Below, in pieces: positions 1 to 11,852 of a stretch of 64,000 bases of DNA. Position 1 is the first letter of the stretch. Each line of letters starts with the position of its first letter. The stretch comes from Gossypium raimondii (Eukaryota > Streptophyta > Magnoliopsida > Malvales > Malvaceae). The notes beneath the pieces are model-generated. The model was not told the DNA's origin, did no database searches, and worked only from the letters and a program-made list of their open reading frames with translations. The stretch lies in NCBI RefSeq assembly GCF_025698545.1, contig NC_068577.1, positions 32,319,250 to 32,383,249 on the forward strand, in the 5' to 3' direction. The position numbers and the translations under genes were made by a program.

Positions 1-1200
1 GAGTTCTAGCCTCTGACTATTGAGTAATAGCATCATTTCCCTTTCTAGCACCATCTCTCGAAAATGAACCACTTTGACTTGACCCGCAACCCCTAGAAGT
101 AGGCATAGATCTCTGAAAATTAACAGGTGTAGCATTTTCATTCTTCAAACAATCTCTAACAAAATGTTTTATAAATTCATAGTGAAAATAGCCTCGAGTT
201 AACTTCCAGCATTCAACATGGTGCTTTTTCTCATAATGCTCACGATTTGAAATATCAGTATCCCTAAATGGATCTCGCACACTACTCGTAGACACAGTTG
301 ATTGTCTATCACGATTTCTATCGGTTCTATCTAACTTAAAATTTAATCTCTAGCTACCACAAAAATCTTTTGATCTCTTCGGTTGTGGATTTGAAATTGC
401 AGCTTCAAGACGCTTTCTAACAGTATGGGTATTCTCAGTCTTTTTATCAAAACCCAGAACTTGTTCTACCATTCTTGCCCATTCCACCAAATCTAAAAAC
501 TCAGTACTTTTGTGCGATACTAATTGTACTCGCAACTCATCGCGTAACCCACGCAGAAATCGCTTGTAACTATCAATTTCAATTGGCACAAATTTAACAC
601 CATACCTACTAAGTCGCAAAAACTCTAGTTTATAATCAACCATAGGCATTTCCCTTTGTTTCAACATCAAAAACTCTTGTTTTTTATCTTTAATATACAA
701 TTCACCCATATATTTCTTTTGAAATTCCTTTTGGAAGAATTCTCAATTTACCTGATCTGTGGGTACATGACGTGTTACTGACTGCCACCAGGCATATGCT
801 TCTCCTTGCAGTAGAGAAACAACACATATTAAACTTTTACGCGGGTTGCACTCAAGTTGTTACAAGATTCTCTTAGTAGATTCAATCCAAATATCAGCTG
901 TAGAAGGATCAACTCCTTTCAATCCTAAGAATTCAGTTGCATCATATTTACGCAATTCCTTAATCAGAGCTCGACAAAAAGTAGAGGTAGATGCCGTAAC
1001 GAATGAAGTTCCCGCCACACGCTAAAGAGCATCAACAATAGCTTTAAGTAACTGTGGATTATCTTTTCCTTCAATATTACCCCTCTCAACGTTAGGTTGT
1101 TAAGTACTAACTGGATTAACACATGGGCTTACCGATTCGGTTCCATCTAACTCAATAGAGACATTATCTCCGATATACATCTCTTGATCAATATCATCAT
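1..1200 (-). pseudogene. Ty3/gypsy retrotransposon gag relic, partial
   Basis: On the minus strand, conceptual translation gives a Retrotrans_gag-like region (AYAWW, then REMPMVDYKLEFLRLSRYG and RFLRGLRDELR) followed towards the window edge by a degenerate zinc knuckle that keeps the final FVRDC but has lost a cysteine. The reading frame is interrupted by at least three stops: a TAA near 1098-1100, a TAA near 858-860 and a TGA near 745-747 where a tryptophan would be expected. It is therefore dead. Pol, if present, lies beyond position 1. The gag follows directly from the primer-binding site and LTR at 1345-4146 on the same strand, which fits a single element read right to left. Seen: translation, stops and order. 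Known: gag plus knuckle is typical of Ty3/gypsy chromoviruses. Confidence 0.82.
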
Positions 1201-1344
1201 TATAACCATCCGATATTTTTAACAATAAAACAAAAAATAATATATCAACATCCAAATCTCGACTTAATTCAACTCAATTATTTTATGTACCTCTAGACTC
1301 AATTTTGAGCTCGATTTAGTATAAGAATCGGTTAAACTTACAAA

Positions 1345-1356
1345 GCTCTGATACCA
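1345..1356 (-). other. Retrotransposon primer-binding site (initiator tRNA-Met type)
   Basis: The minus strand reads TGGTATCAGAGC a few bases after the LTR end. This is the usual plant LTR-retrotransposon priming site complementary to the 3' end of initiator tRNA-Met. It fixes the orientation of the element and the inner boundary of the LTR. Confidence 0.85.
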
Positions 1357-1361
1357 CTAAA

Positions 1362-4146
1362 TATAGCACCCCAAATCAACATCCGTTGTCAAAATAGGGT
1401 TTCAGAACATTACCGAAGCTTATTGATCAAAAAAATATAAATTAAAAACATGTCTTATCATATTATATTCTGATCAAAAACCAATTAAACTCATACATAT
1501 TGTCCTTTATTCAAGCCCTCGAGGCCCAAAATACGCGTTAGAAATAAATCAGGACTAATTTGAAAACTTAGAAATTTTTCGAAAAATATTAAAAATTTTC
1601 AAAGCTATAGGGTTCACATGGTCGTGTGGTCAAGCCGTGTGACTCACACGGCCAATAGACACGCCCGTGTCTTAAGCTGTGTGGGCATTCGAAATAAGGA
1701 CACATGGCTGCGTCTTAGCCCGTATTTATGCCCGTGTAACTCTTTGACTTGGGTCATACGGCCAAGCCACATGCCCGTGTGCCAGACTATATGCCCATTT
1801 TGAAATGGCCTCGCACGCTCGTGTGCTAATCGTGTGTCTCACACGGACCAGTCACACGCTCGTGTGCCTGGCCGTGTGGACTCAAAATGTACCTTAAACA
1901 ATAAGTTTACCATTCTCTGCAAGCTTGGACAATAAGCAACTCAAAAATCATTTGTTTAACCAATTCAAAACACAATCAAACACATCCAAATCATATCAAA
2001 CAAATATCCTAGGTGCCTAACCAATGTACCCTCATAGGTACCACAATTATATCATCATTTCATATCATTAAAACATCATTCAAATCATTATTTTAAATCA
2101 TGCCTAATTAAATTTATTTTGCCTAATTCATGAACACTTAAACATTAACTTAATTTCACATGTTTATATATATACCAAACTAACATTATATTTATAACCT
2201 CATTTACAAATAATTCACAAAATAACTATTATTTAGACACCCTAGGTACAAGCCGACACAAAAGGATAAACATCACCACGTTTGAGTTCGGGATCGTTTT
2301 TGGATGTTGAATTGGCGATCAAAATTAAGTACCTAACCTGCGCACGGAAAACAAAACTGTATGATGAGTAAAACTCAGTGGTATTTTTATAATCTAAATA
2401 TTTAAAGACAAGATAATATAATATGCTCATTTTAGTTATAAGCACAATTGAATATTAAAAATCACATTTATTCATACAATGACATTAGTCATTTAATATT
2501 CAATTCATAAATACATCATTCATACCATACTCAATTCTCATCATTTTCTATTTAATAGCTTTTCACAATATGATACACATCATTTAACAACAATATTGTT
2601 CATTCCATATCCAATTCATGAATACACAATTCATGTGTCTCAATCCATATTTCAATTCAGTGTCCCATTTTCATTTCATATACAATATCATCTAATATCA
2701 ATCATAGTGCCATTTCAATTAATTACCCCTATTAACACAACTCGGACTCAGACAAATACACGGATCCAACCAAACACACCGGTTTGGCACCTAGTTCCTC
2801 ATCAGATAATTCGAAGTAGTAAATTAACACCCAGTGTCTCTTTGATTAAACCGAAGTAAATTGGCACCCAGTGCCTCATTAAATAAATTCAAAGTAATAA
2901 ACTGACACACAGTGTCTCATTGACTCGAAGTCGAAGAAATCCATGAACTCTTCCAATCCTATGGCATGCCATCTATATCCGACTCAGCCCAATACAGTTA
3001 ATAGGGTTTCAATTCACTTTTCAAATACAATCAATATTCATTTCAATGACAAAGTGTCAATACTCACCTCAACACTTACCATATGCATTAAATCAAAAAT
3101 ACAACAATTAATAACTAAGTTCGGATTATAGAAATACAAACCAGAAATTCCGAGCTATTCCTCGTCAACTTTATCTTTCCCTTTTTAGTTGAGGATTCCG
3201 GTACGACGTTAGCTACGGAATTAAAACAATTAAAATTTATCAATATAACACAATTCAATTTCATATTTAATATTTCAATTTTTACTTAATATTTTCCTAA
3301 ATTCCAATTTAGTCCCTAAACCGAGACTAATTTTATTTCTTCACAATTAATCTTATATTTTCATACTAATCCACTTTAAACTAAATTTAACTCCTATTTT
3401 CACTTAAATTCCTAAGTTTCAAACTTTCACAATTTTGTCCCTATTACTCAAAATTTATAATTTATTCCTCAATTTAATCCTTTTTTCATTTCTAGTTTAA
3501 AAATCTATCAATTTAATCCCTAATACTAAAATTATTCAACATTAACAACACTTAAAAACTCAATAATTTCTAAAATTTCAGCATGGGTCAGGTAGTATTT
3601 AACACCAAGATTCCAAAAACATAAAAATTACAAGAAAAATGGACTAAATTGACTAACCAATTGAACTTGGAAAATTGAAACCCCTAAAGCCGTGGCTTTC
3701 TTTCTTCTTTCTCTTTTTCTTTCCCTTTTCCTTTTCTTTCCTTTTTTGTTTCGTTTTAGCTTTTTTCTTTCTCTTTTTCTTATTTTGTTTTATTATAATT
3801 TTATAATATATATACTTAATTCTTAAGGTTTTATATTATAATATATATATATTTTAACTTAAATTTTATAATAATATTATACCTTATGCCGCCTCATTTA
3901 AAGGACAATGGCAAAATTGCTTTTTTAGTCCCTTTAATTTTTTAATCTATAGTTCAACTTTTGCTCTATATGCAATTTAGTCCTTATACCTAATTATTCT
4001 TAATTCATGCAAATTCACTTAAACAAAACCTAATTAACTACACAACTGACTTTGTAAATTTTTTAATAAATATTTACGAGTCTAATTTACGAAAACGGAG
4101 TCCCAAATATGTATTTTTCGACACCCGCGACTATCGGGTTGTTACA
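1362..4146 (-). mobile_element. 5' LTR of a Ty3/gypsy element (about 2.8 kb)
   Basis: Read on the minus strand, the LTR starts TGTAACAACCCG at 4146 and ends GGGGTGCTATA at 1362, a mutated form of the usual GGGGTGTTACA end, just before the primer-binding site and gag. Its length (2785 bp) is close to the solo LTR at 41940-44758. It contains CACACGG/CCGTGTG-type repeats at about 1610-1890, pyrimidine-rich DNA at about 3690-3790 and AT-rich filler. No open reading frame in it looks coding. The right-hand target duplication would begin at 4147 (TAGTG), but the other copy lies outside the window. Confidence 0.75.
1610..1890. repeat. CACACGG/CCGTGTG half-palindrome cluster inside the LTR
   Basis: Many degenerate copies of CACACGG, CCGTGTG and CACGCCCGTGT are spaced 15-40 bp apart. 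The same motif family recurs at 4850-5145 in the neighbouring LTR fragment, so this is a property of this LTR family. Open frames across it are by-products of the repeat. Confidence 0.7.
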
Positions 4147-5384
4147 TAGTGCCTATTAGACTCAATGCCGGTGTTAATCAGGCTTAGTGCCTAGCAGGCT
4201 CAATGTCAATGTAGTAAATGATAATATCCCTTGGAAATCTAGTAATTGATATTACATGAGTTGATTTATCAGACTTACTAAGCTTCCTTATGCTTACTCG
4301 TTTAATTTGATTTTTGTAGGACTCTTAGAGTCGTAGCATCAACTGGATCAACTTGGAAGCTCACACACTATCATTTATATATTGGTAGTCATTTTGTGCT
4401 TGTTTTAAAATTGGTTAAAAGTTGGTTAGAAGAGTCTTGTGGTACTATGATATTTTGTGGTGGAACTAGATGTTATAAATGGTCATTTTGATGTTTGTAT
4501 GATAGGCTTGATATTTTGTGTTTATGCATGTAAATATGATAAGTGATGCATATTTATATAATATTTGAAGTAGTTGAGATTTTGATTGTGTTGTTGTTTG
4601 GTTGTTTGATCATTTACATGCGGTACCAATGATGGTACATTGGTTAGTTGTTGGAATAGGTTGTAAATGTGTGATTTTACAATAATGTTTGATACAATGG
4701 TGGTGCTTGTGGTTAGATGAATTAGGATGTTGAAATGGCATGTTTAACTGTGTTTGAGTGATGCTTAAACCCCTTGAATTTATGCTCAAATGATTTGAAT
4801 GGTTAGGTATGAAATGGTCTTGAAATGGCTTGATTTTAGGTAAGTTTTTGGGTTCACACGGCCTGGGACATGGGATATCACACGGCCGTGTGACACACAC
4901 GAACTGGTGAGACAACCGTGTATCATTTGAAATTTCTTAGAATTCCAACTCAATGAGTTACACGGCCTAGCACATGACCTGGCACATGGCAGTGTGTGGC
5001 AACTTAGAGAGTTACACGGTTTGGCACACGGCCGTGTGACCCTACTCAGTGAGTTACACGGGTGAGGACACGGGCTGGGACACGACCGCGTGTCCCTTAG
5101 TTCAAATGTTACACGGCCTGGGTTATGCCACACGGCCGTGTGACCTCTGTTTTCACAATTTTGCCCATTTTTCTTAAAACTTTTGTTTTGTTTCAATTTA
5201 GTCCTGAAATGCTTCTAAGCTATTTTTTGGGCCTTGAGGGCTCAGTTTAGGGACAAAATGCATATAAATGAATGGTTTATAATAAATTTGATTTATTTTA
5301 TGTTATAATGTTAAATGATTTTTGTTTGATTGGTAATGCTTCGTAACCCTAATCTGACGACAGAGACAGTTTAGGGGTGTTAGA
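4147..5384 (+). mobile_element. 3' part of an older gypsy-type LTR, plus orientation
   Basis: The segment resembles the internal and 3' parts of the solo LTR at 41940-44758. It has an ACTTACTAAGCTT..ATGCTTACT stretch near 4276-4299 and ends in TTAGGGGTGTTAGA at about 5374-5387, a slightly mutated GGGGTGTTACA end. It is interrupted on the left by the minus-strand gypsy LTR, so the gypsy element probably inserted into it and the rest lies left of the window. It contains three perfect CACACGGCCGTGTG palindromes. Confidence 0.6.
4850..5145. repeat. Cluster of CACACGGCCGTGTG palindromes
   Basis: The 14-bp perfect palindrome CACACGGCCGTGTG occurs at 4879-4892, 5025-5038 and 5129-5142, with several degenerate copies between. 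The copies are separated by unrelated spacers, so this is a palindrome cluster rather than a simple tandem repeat. Confidence 0.85.
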
Positions 5385-6740
5385 TGAACCAGGTTAAAAA
5401 ATCAGTTTAATCGATTTTTATAATTTTATAAATTTTTTTTATAAGTTATTTGCTTTGAATCGGTTGAACCAGTTGTTCTAGGAACCAATTGGTCAGACTA
5501 GTTCAAAATCGGTTCAACTGTCAATTCAATCAGTTTTTTAGCTCAATTTGATACCCTAGTCGATCTTCTAGTCCAACTAGTTCAGTCCAGTTTGGATAAC
5601 ATTGAATTTTTAAATTTTTTATATTTTTAAAATATTTTTTTGATTTTTTTAGTTTAAGGAGTTTTTATTTTTCATAATTTTTTTATTTTAATAAACTATA
5701 ATTTTAGAATTTCTATTTTTATTGTTCAAAACATATCATTTTGGTAAATAAAATAAGATTATATTATTTTGGTGATAAATTATTATTTTAATATTTTTGG
5801 TAAAAACCCAAGTTCATGTATCAAATTGAACAAAAAAGTAGATACTAAATTGGACAAAAAAAGTTTATGTAAATTAGACAAAAAAAAGTTTATGTACCAA
5901 AACAATTAGGAAACAAGTGTCAAACTCAAGTACCAAATTGGACAAAAAATACTTAGTTATCAAATTAAGAAAAAAATATCAAGTTCATGTCCCAAATTAA
6001 TCAAAAAAAAAACTTAGGTACTAAATTAAGAAAAGTGTAAAGTTCAAATACCATATTGGATTTAAAAGAAAGGTTAGATACCAAATTAGTAAAATGTCAA
6101 CTTCTAGTACTCAGTGTTATATTAATCATTTTAAAAATTAAATAATAGTTTTATAATAAATAATTGGGTAAACTACAAAATTATCACTAAACTATTGCAT
6201 TCGTTCTATTTTAATCATTGAATTATTATTTTTCCGATTTAATCGCCAAAATTTCGAATAAAATATTTTGATCACTCTCTTGTTAGTTGCCGTTAGATGA
6301 GTGATGAAAGTTGACTTTATTGGTATAATAATAAATTTAGCTCTTCAATGTTTATACATTCTATCAATTTGATCTTAAATATAAAACATTCAATAAATTT
6401 AGCTTTAAATGTTTACGAATGTCATTTTAATTTGAATTCTAAAAATTTAATAAATCTAAGTTTCAAAATTTATCGATTTAATTTTAATTCTAAAAAATTA
6501 TGTTCTTCAATAATAATAAAAAATTTCCGATTGAGATTTATGTTCTCCATTTACAAAATTCAGAATTTAAAAAAATTAAAATTTTCACAAAATTTTTAAT
6601 AGAGAAGAAAAAAGACAAAAAAAAAAACCTCCATTTCTTTCTTCTCTAGCTTTATCAATCCTCTTGTATTAGTACTTGAAAATACCCCAAGATGTGAGCA
6701 CATGGAAAGATTGGATTTGTTTTTTTATTATAACTGGATC
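5385..6740. other. AT-rich intergenic DNA without a recognisable gene
   Basis: At about 5800-6110 a diverged phrase meaning roughly 'ACCAAATTGGACAAAAAAAGT' in several variants recurs every 30-60 bp; the same phrase appears at 60480-61230, so it is dispersed repeat DNA. No coding potential is seen: the open frame at 6348-6599 has AT-driven composition and no recognisable domain. Confidence 0.6.
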
Positions 6741-6749
6741 ATATACAAG

Positions 6750-7432
6750 TAATTGGAGTTGAGTAAAATTCGATACGATTTAAAAAAATTAATTTTGTTT
6801 TAAATTTCGAATTAATTGAATTGAGTTATTTGAATTATTAGAGCCTACTCGAATAACTCGATTCTAGTTTCAAGTTTGAATCGAGTTGAATTTCACATTT
6901 CGAATAACTTGAATAATTCGAATAACAGATCGGTGTAAATACTCTTTGGTCCCTACGAACTTTGAAAATAAGTAAATTGGTCTCTTTCTCAACAAAATTA
7001 CAAAAATAAAAATAATTTTAAAATTCAAAACATTTATAAAATTTCAAAATTTAAAATTTTAAAAATTCTAAATATTCTAAAAATATATAAAAATTTAAAA
7101 TTTTAAAATTTTCCAAAATAATAATTTTGGGACCTAATTAATTATTCAAATTTATTATCTTTTATTATAATTATTTTACTTTGAAAATTTTTTCAAATAT
7201 ATATGGTTTTAAATTTATGTGTTCTAACATGAAAATAGTTATACTATAACAATATTTTTATTTGACATGTTTAAATTTTTTTAATTTCACTCAATTTAAC
7301 TCGACTCGAATTTAAATTCACTAGACTCGATTCGAAAAAATTCAAATTGAGTTAGGAAGATAAAATAGGACTCGTGAACTCAATTAATTTAAAAAATTTT
7401 CACTCGATTCGATAAAACGCTCAATCCTACAA
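6750..7432. repeat. Dispersed repeat with imperfect inverted ends (MITE-like)
   Basis: The left end (GAGTTGAGTAAAATTCGATA near 6758) and the reverse complement of the right end near 7425 both show a GAGT..TTCGA..AATTAATT pattern, with TCGA-rich phrases (GACTCGA, CTCGATTCGA) near both ends and AT-rich DNA between. This suggests a short non-autonomous element, but the ends are diverged and no target duplication was identified. Confidence 0.4.
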
Positions 7433-7805
7433 ACAATCACAACTCATTGAAATATATATAATGACCAAAATAAAATGAAAATAATAATTTAGTGAGTTTA
7501 CCTTAAATAATAAGTTCTTGTTTTCGGCTTTTCTTCCTTATCACCAAACGCGTGTGAGACGGAACTTTCACTTTCAGACAGATACAGGTAAGCAAGAAAA
7601 ATATTACTTATGGAATTATTTTTATATTAGCAACATTTTTATTTTCTCAGAGGAAAATATTGACAAGGCACTACCATAAAATCCCACCAAATAATCCTCT
7701 TTGATTTACAAGAGAACTTTCTTGTAGCCTAGACAAGGTTCTCTTCTTCTAAGTATCTACCATTTCTGAGTCTTCTAATTCTGCTTAAAACATACCATCT
7801 TTCTC

Positions 7806-7813
7806 TATAAAAA
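7806..7813 (+). promoter_or_regulatory. Probable TATA box of the cysteine synthase gene
   Basis: TATAAAAA lies about 200 bp upstream of the ATG at 8009. A polypyrimidine stretch and a TTTCTGCAG acceptor-like site just before the ATG (7986-7994) suggest a 5' UTR intron between about 7830 and 7994. The intron is an inference. Confidence 0.45.
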
Positions 7814-8008
7814 CTTGCAAGCTTAGAGTTTGGGTACTTTTAACATCTGCAAAATTATACTTCTTATTTATTTTTAAGCTTATCTATCATTTCTTTTATC
7901 ATTTATTGCTGTTAAATTATTGGAATTGTATCTGTTCTCTATTACTTTAGCTTGTACTTTTGCTTAACAATTTAGCTCTGCAATGTTTCTGCAGTAACTT
8001 GAGAAGAA

Positions 8009-11000
8009 ATGGAAGACAAGGATTTAATTGCCAAAGATGTCACTCAAGTAAGCCAATGTTCATCATCATCATTCATCATCAATCTAATTACAGTAATTTA
8101 TTTTTGTTTAATTTTTTTAAGAAAAAAACTATTGCTAAAGTTTGTTGGATTTGACATAAACAGTTGATCGGCAAAACGCCACTGGTATATCTGAACAAGG
8201 TTGTTGAGGGATGTGTTGCTCCGATTGCTGCTAAGTTGGAGGCAATGGAACCCTGCTCAAGTGTCAAGGATAGGCATTAAACTCATCCACCTCCCCGTTC
8301 AAAGTTCAATTGGATAATATGCTGAACAGATTGGATCATTATGGATGCTATCATGCTGTGTTCAGTTATGCGTAGACCTAGAATCTATAATATTTGATGA
8401 GATGCAAACTCTTCTTTACTTGCAGGATTGGGTATAGTATGATTGCGGATGCGGAGGAGAAGGGTATCATTAAACCGGGTAAGGTTGGTATTTGGATATT
8501 TCTCTCCTACACATTTATGGGATGGAATTTTCGAGTTAATGTTATGCATTGACTCCTGTACTCTCATATGCCTTCACAATGTTAGGCCTTATTTCTGGAA
8601 AGTGTTTTTAAGGTTGTCTTGTCGAAATAGAGTGATTGCTTTATCACAGTGATCTTTCTATACTATTGTTACTATGCCCTACAGTTAAATTATGCCTTGT
8701 TGTCAACTTGAAAGGGCGTTTTTGTTGGAGTCCTTAGGCCTTTTATGCTATGTTGGATACGGGCACTGCAAGAAAAAGCGAAGAGCTGGCTTCTATTTTT
8801 GTTCTGTCTAAATCTATATCCGGTTCTTATGTTATCATTATGTTGTAGTTTTGAGCAATTTAACAAGAAAAGCTTTAACTTAACATAATTTCCTTTCTTC
8901 CTATATGTTGAAGAGTGTCCTAATCGAGCCAACCAGTGGTAATACCGGGATAGGATTGGCATTCATGGCAGCTGCTAAGGGTTACAAACTCGTAATTACG
9001 ATGCCTTCTTCAATGAGTTTAGAAAGGAGAATGGTCCTCCGAGCTTTTGGAGCTGAACTTGTTCTCACAGATCCAGCTCGCGGCATGAAAGGGGCTGTTC
9101 TGAAAGCTGAGGAAATTCATGCAAAGACGCCAAATTCTTTCATTCTTCAGCAATTTGAAAACCCTGCCAACCCAAAGGTATCATTTTGAAACATTATCCA
9201 TGCATATTTTGATTATCGGAATCTTGGAGGGTGCCATGATCTGATTCTTCTTTCCTGATTTAGATCCATTACAAGACAACCGGACCAGAGATATGGAAAG
9301 GCACAGGTGGGAGGGTAGATATACTTGTCTCAGGTATTGGGACTGGAGGTACAGTAACAGGAGCAGGGAAGTATCTCAAAGAGCAGAATCCCAACATTAA
9401 GGTTAGATTCTTTAATGCCTAATTAGATGGTGATGGGTGTGCTTTCACATTTGCTTATATTGCCTCTCACATAACTTTTTATCTAGCTCATTGGTGTGGA
9501 ACCAGTTGAAAGTGCAGTGCTTTCTGGTGGGAAACCCGGTAAGTTGTAACATAACAATGCTTCTTTTACACATTTTTCTTCATAATGCATATCTATCTAT
9601 TTTTCGTGCTTGTGTTATTTTCTACATCTATAACATCTAACTGAACATATAGGAACTATGTATCGGTGTGAGTGTAGGTTTGCGGACGTGCATTTTTTTT
9701 TTTCCAAGAATCTATGTATTCGCCCATAATAACCGGCATGCTAACATTGTCTTTAGTCTCTTAGATCTGGCCATCTGAAGCCAAAACTTGTTTCTTTTGT
9801 TCTTCATGTTAACATGGCATTTTGTGACGATGTTTTACCTATTGATGAACTGCTGCATGTTTGATGTTCAAGGTCCGCATAAGATACAAGGACTCGGTGC
9901 CGGATTCATTCCTGGTGTTTTAGATGTCAATTTACTTGATGAAGTTATTCAAGTAAGTCTTGGTTGTGTTTGTTTATTCCAAATGTGGGATATAAATGCT
10001 ATTTCTGCAGAAGCCTAAAAAGATATGCATTTTTCCTAAACCACAATTCACTACCTGTTTTCTTACCGTCTAGGATCAATACTTATTCATTACCAGGTTT
10101 TCTATTTGACCTTATGTTACTCAAACTTTGGGTGTGAGTTTCGAATACAAGTATGTATTATCCCATAAGAGTATGTTTACTTTTGTTTCTAAGTTTTCCC
10201 ATGTATTCAGAAAATCCTTTGTATATTCACATGACACTGTTACTTAAAAATGAAGATTTGAAGTAACATATATTTCTCCTACTTGGATTTATATATATAT
10301 TTAGATGATTATAGGGAAGGAAATATGATTGTATTTGACATATATGAGCATGTGCCTTTTGTTCATTTGTAGTTTTTCCTCCATGCGCGTATTGTTAGGT
10401 CATTTGTTGTAATGATTGTTACCTGTATGACTGCAGATATCAAGTGAAGAAGCTGTCGAAACTGCAAAGCAACTTGCTTTGAAAGAAGGATTATTAGTAA
10501 GTTTCTTCACTTTTAAGTGATATGATTTGATAAGGAAATAAACAGCTTTGTTGGTACTTGTTCACTGGTAAACTAGATTCAACTGCACTAGTTTCTGTTG
10601 GTGGACTCCTGTTTCATTAGTAATAATTGTTTGGAACACATCTTACAGGTTGGTATATCATCTGGCGCTGCCGCTGCTGCTGCAGTTAAGATAGCTAAGA
10701 GGCCAGAAAATGCTGGGAAGCTCATCGTTGTAAGTCTTTTTTTTTTTTGGTCTTTTACTCAATCATTGAGGAAATGCACGAGAGATAAATACTGTTATAG
10801 AAAAGGTTATGGTGACATTTCTATGTCGCCTACTCCGGCTGCACAATCCTGACATAACACAAAATCTAATGACTTGACATGGTACTTTCTTGTTTTCTTG
10901 CACCCCAAAACTAGTTCTTAATCTTGTGATATCGATCCCAAACAGGTGGTCTTCCCTAGCTTTGGAGAACGTTACCTCTCTTCGGTGCTGTTCGAGTCTG

Positions 11001-11038
11001 TGAAACGGGAAGCGGAAAATATGGTTTTCGAGCCTTGA
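8009..11038 (+). CDS. O-acetylserine (thiol)lyase / cysteine synthase, ten exons
   Basis: This PLP enzyme joins O-acetylserine and sulphide to give cysteine. Exons as read: 8009-8047, 8164-8273, 8426-8483, 8914-9177, 9264-9401, 9487-9538, 9873-9952, 10437-10496, 10649-10729, 10946-11038. They total 975 nt in one frame, giving 324 residues, the usual length for a cytosolic plant enzyme. Visible motifs are [11 protein letters not shown] near residue 14, CSSVKDR with the PLP-binding lysine, the TSGNTG loop, [12 protein letters not shown], the GIGTGGT phosphate loop and [11 protein letters not shown]. There is no N-terminal transit extension, so cytosolic location is inferred. All junctions are GT-AG except intron 2, which needs a GC donor at 8274. 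Some phrases ([17 protein letters not shown]) recall the DES1 cysteine desulfhydrase branch, so the exact activity within the family is open. Confidence 0.93.
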
Positions 11039-11599
11039 AATGATCTAAATCTTAGCTTCAAGCATGTGAATTGTAGTGTGTTTTATGGAAAAGATAACCG
11101 TCAGGCAGCATGTCAGTCTTTCTGATATCATTGATTCTCAAAATTACTAGTCTAGGCTTTATATTGGATGGAATAAGGGCAAATGTTGTTCGAACAATGT
11201 TATTGAAGCCCCCCTTTTGTGAAATCAAACAGAAAATAAGTCAAGTTTCAATAAGATCCGTTGTCCATTTTTTAAAATTCGAGTTTCATAAAATTTGATG
11301 TTTCTCCGATATGGGATATCGCAACAGCGTGAAATATATCAGTATTCGTTAACTCAGTCCTACCACATTGAAATCAAAGTTAAAAAGCCTTAACAACCCT
11401 AAAATCTCCTGGAAAAATCCATAAAAGCTTTGGCTAAAGCGGGGATTTTCCCCAAATCTTGAAGCAGCTTGTCATTTCCAATCGAAGCTTCGGTTATCTC
11501 CTTAGGTTCTCCATCCGTCGATTGAAAGATTCAAAATCCATCGAATTTCATCCGAAGGCTGTTTAAGAACGAGAATGAAACAATTTAATAACAAAAACC
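11039..11599. other. 3' flank of the cysteine synthase gene, no further gene seen
   Basis: The segment holds the probable 3' UTR and intergenic DNA up to the U1 gene. The open frame at 11110-11298 has no recognisable domain. Confidence 0.5.
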
Positions 11600-11606
11600 T
11601 TCTACT
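11600..11606 (-). terminator. snRNA 3' box of the first U1 gene
   Basis: The minus strand reads AGTAGAA about 10 nt beyond the RNA 3' end. It matches AGTNNAA, the core of the plant snRNA 3'-end formation box. Confidence 0.6.
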
Positions 11607-11615
11607 AAAATTAGT

Positions 11616-11776
11616 AGGGGGCCGCGCGAACGCTGGCCCCCGCTGCCACAAATTATGACGTAGGCTCTCCTACTTTGAGGAGACCTTAGGCAAGTGCCCT
11701 TCCCAAGTGCAATGGAAGTCGCTTACCTAGGCCTTAGGCCTTACTGATCACCCATTGACCCCGTCCAGGTAAGTAT
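11616..11776 (-). ncRNA. U1: U1 spliceosomal snRNA, canonical 5' end
   Basis: The minus strand begins ATACTTACCTGGACGGGG, the conserved U1 5' end that pairs with the 5' splice site (CAG/GUAAGUAU). It is followed by a stem-loop I containing GATCA (U1-70K loop), a stem-loop II with the CCATTGCAC loop (U1A site), a stem III (TCTCC..GGAGA), the Sm site AATTTGTGG (11646-11654 on plus) and a final GGGGGCC..TTCGCGC..GGCCCCC hairpin. The length of about 161 nt is that of plant U1. Upstream there is a USE (11842-11852) and a TATA box (11803-11810) at pol II snRNA spacing, and a 3' box downstream, so this looks like an expressed gene rather than a retro-pseudogene. The 3' end is uncertain by a few bases. 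Confidence 0.93.
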
Positions 11777-11802
11777 GTTCCAACGTTGCTAGGTGCTTCT
11801 TA

Positions 11803-11810
11803 TTTATAAA
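11803..11810 (-). promoter_or_regulatory. TATA box of the first U1 gene
   Basis: The minus strand reads TTTATAAATAAG about 27-34 nt upstream of the U1 5' end, the usual spacing for plant snRNA genes. Confidence 0.75.
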
Positions 11811-11841
11811 CCCTAGCTTGTGTTCCTTTCATATGTTCTTT

Positions 11842-11852
11842 CCATGTGGGAT
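11842..11852 (-). promoter_or_regulatory. Upstream sequence element (USE) of the first U1 gene
   Basis: The minus strand reads ATCCCACATGG, one mismatch from the plant snRNA USE consensus RTCCCACATCG. It lies about 66-76 nt upstream of the RNA start and about four helical turns above the TATA box. Confidence 0.85.

Noticed and set aside
4786..5196. 136-residue minus-strand open frame rich in Cys, Pro and Arg
   Set aside because: It is a reading of the CACACGG/CCGTGTG palindrome cluster inside an LTR.
8385..8962. Open frames within introns 2 and 3 of the cysteine synthase gene
   Set aside because: They cross splice sites or run antisense and do not match any family; the spliced exon chain explains the coding signal.
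11616..11776. First U1 copy as a retro-pseudogene
   Set aside because: It has a correctly spaced USE, TATA box and 3' box and no A-tail, which a reverse-transcribed copy would not have.
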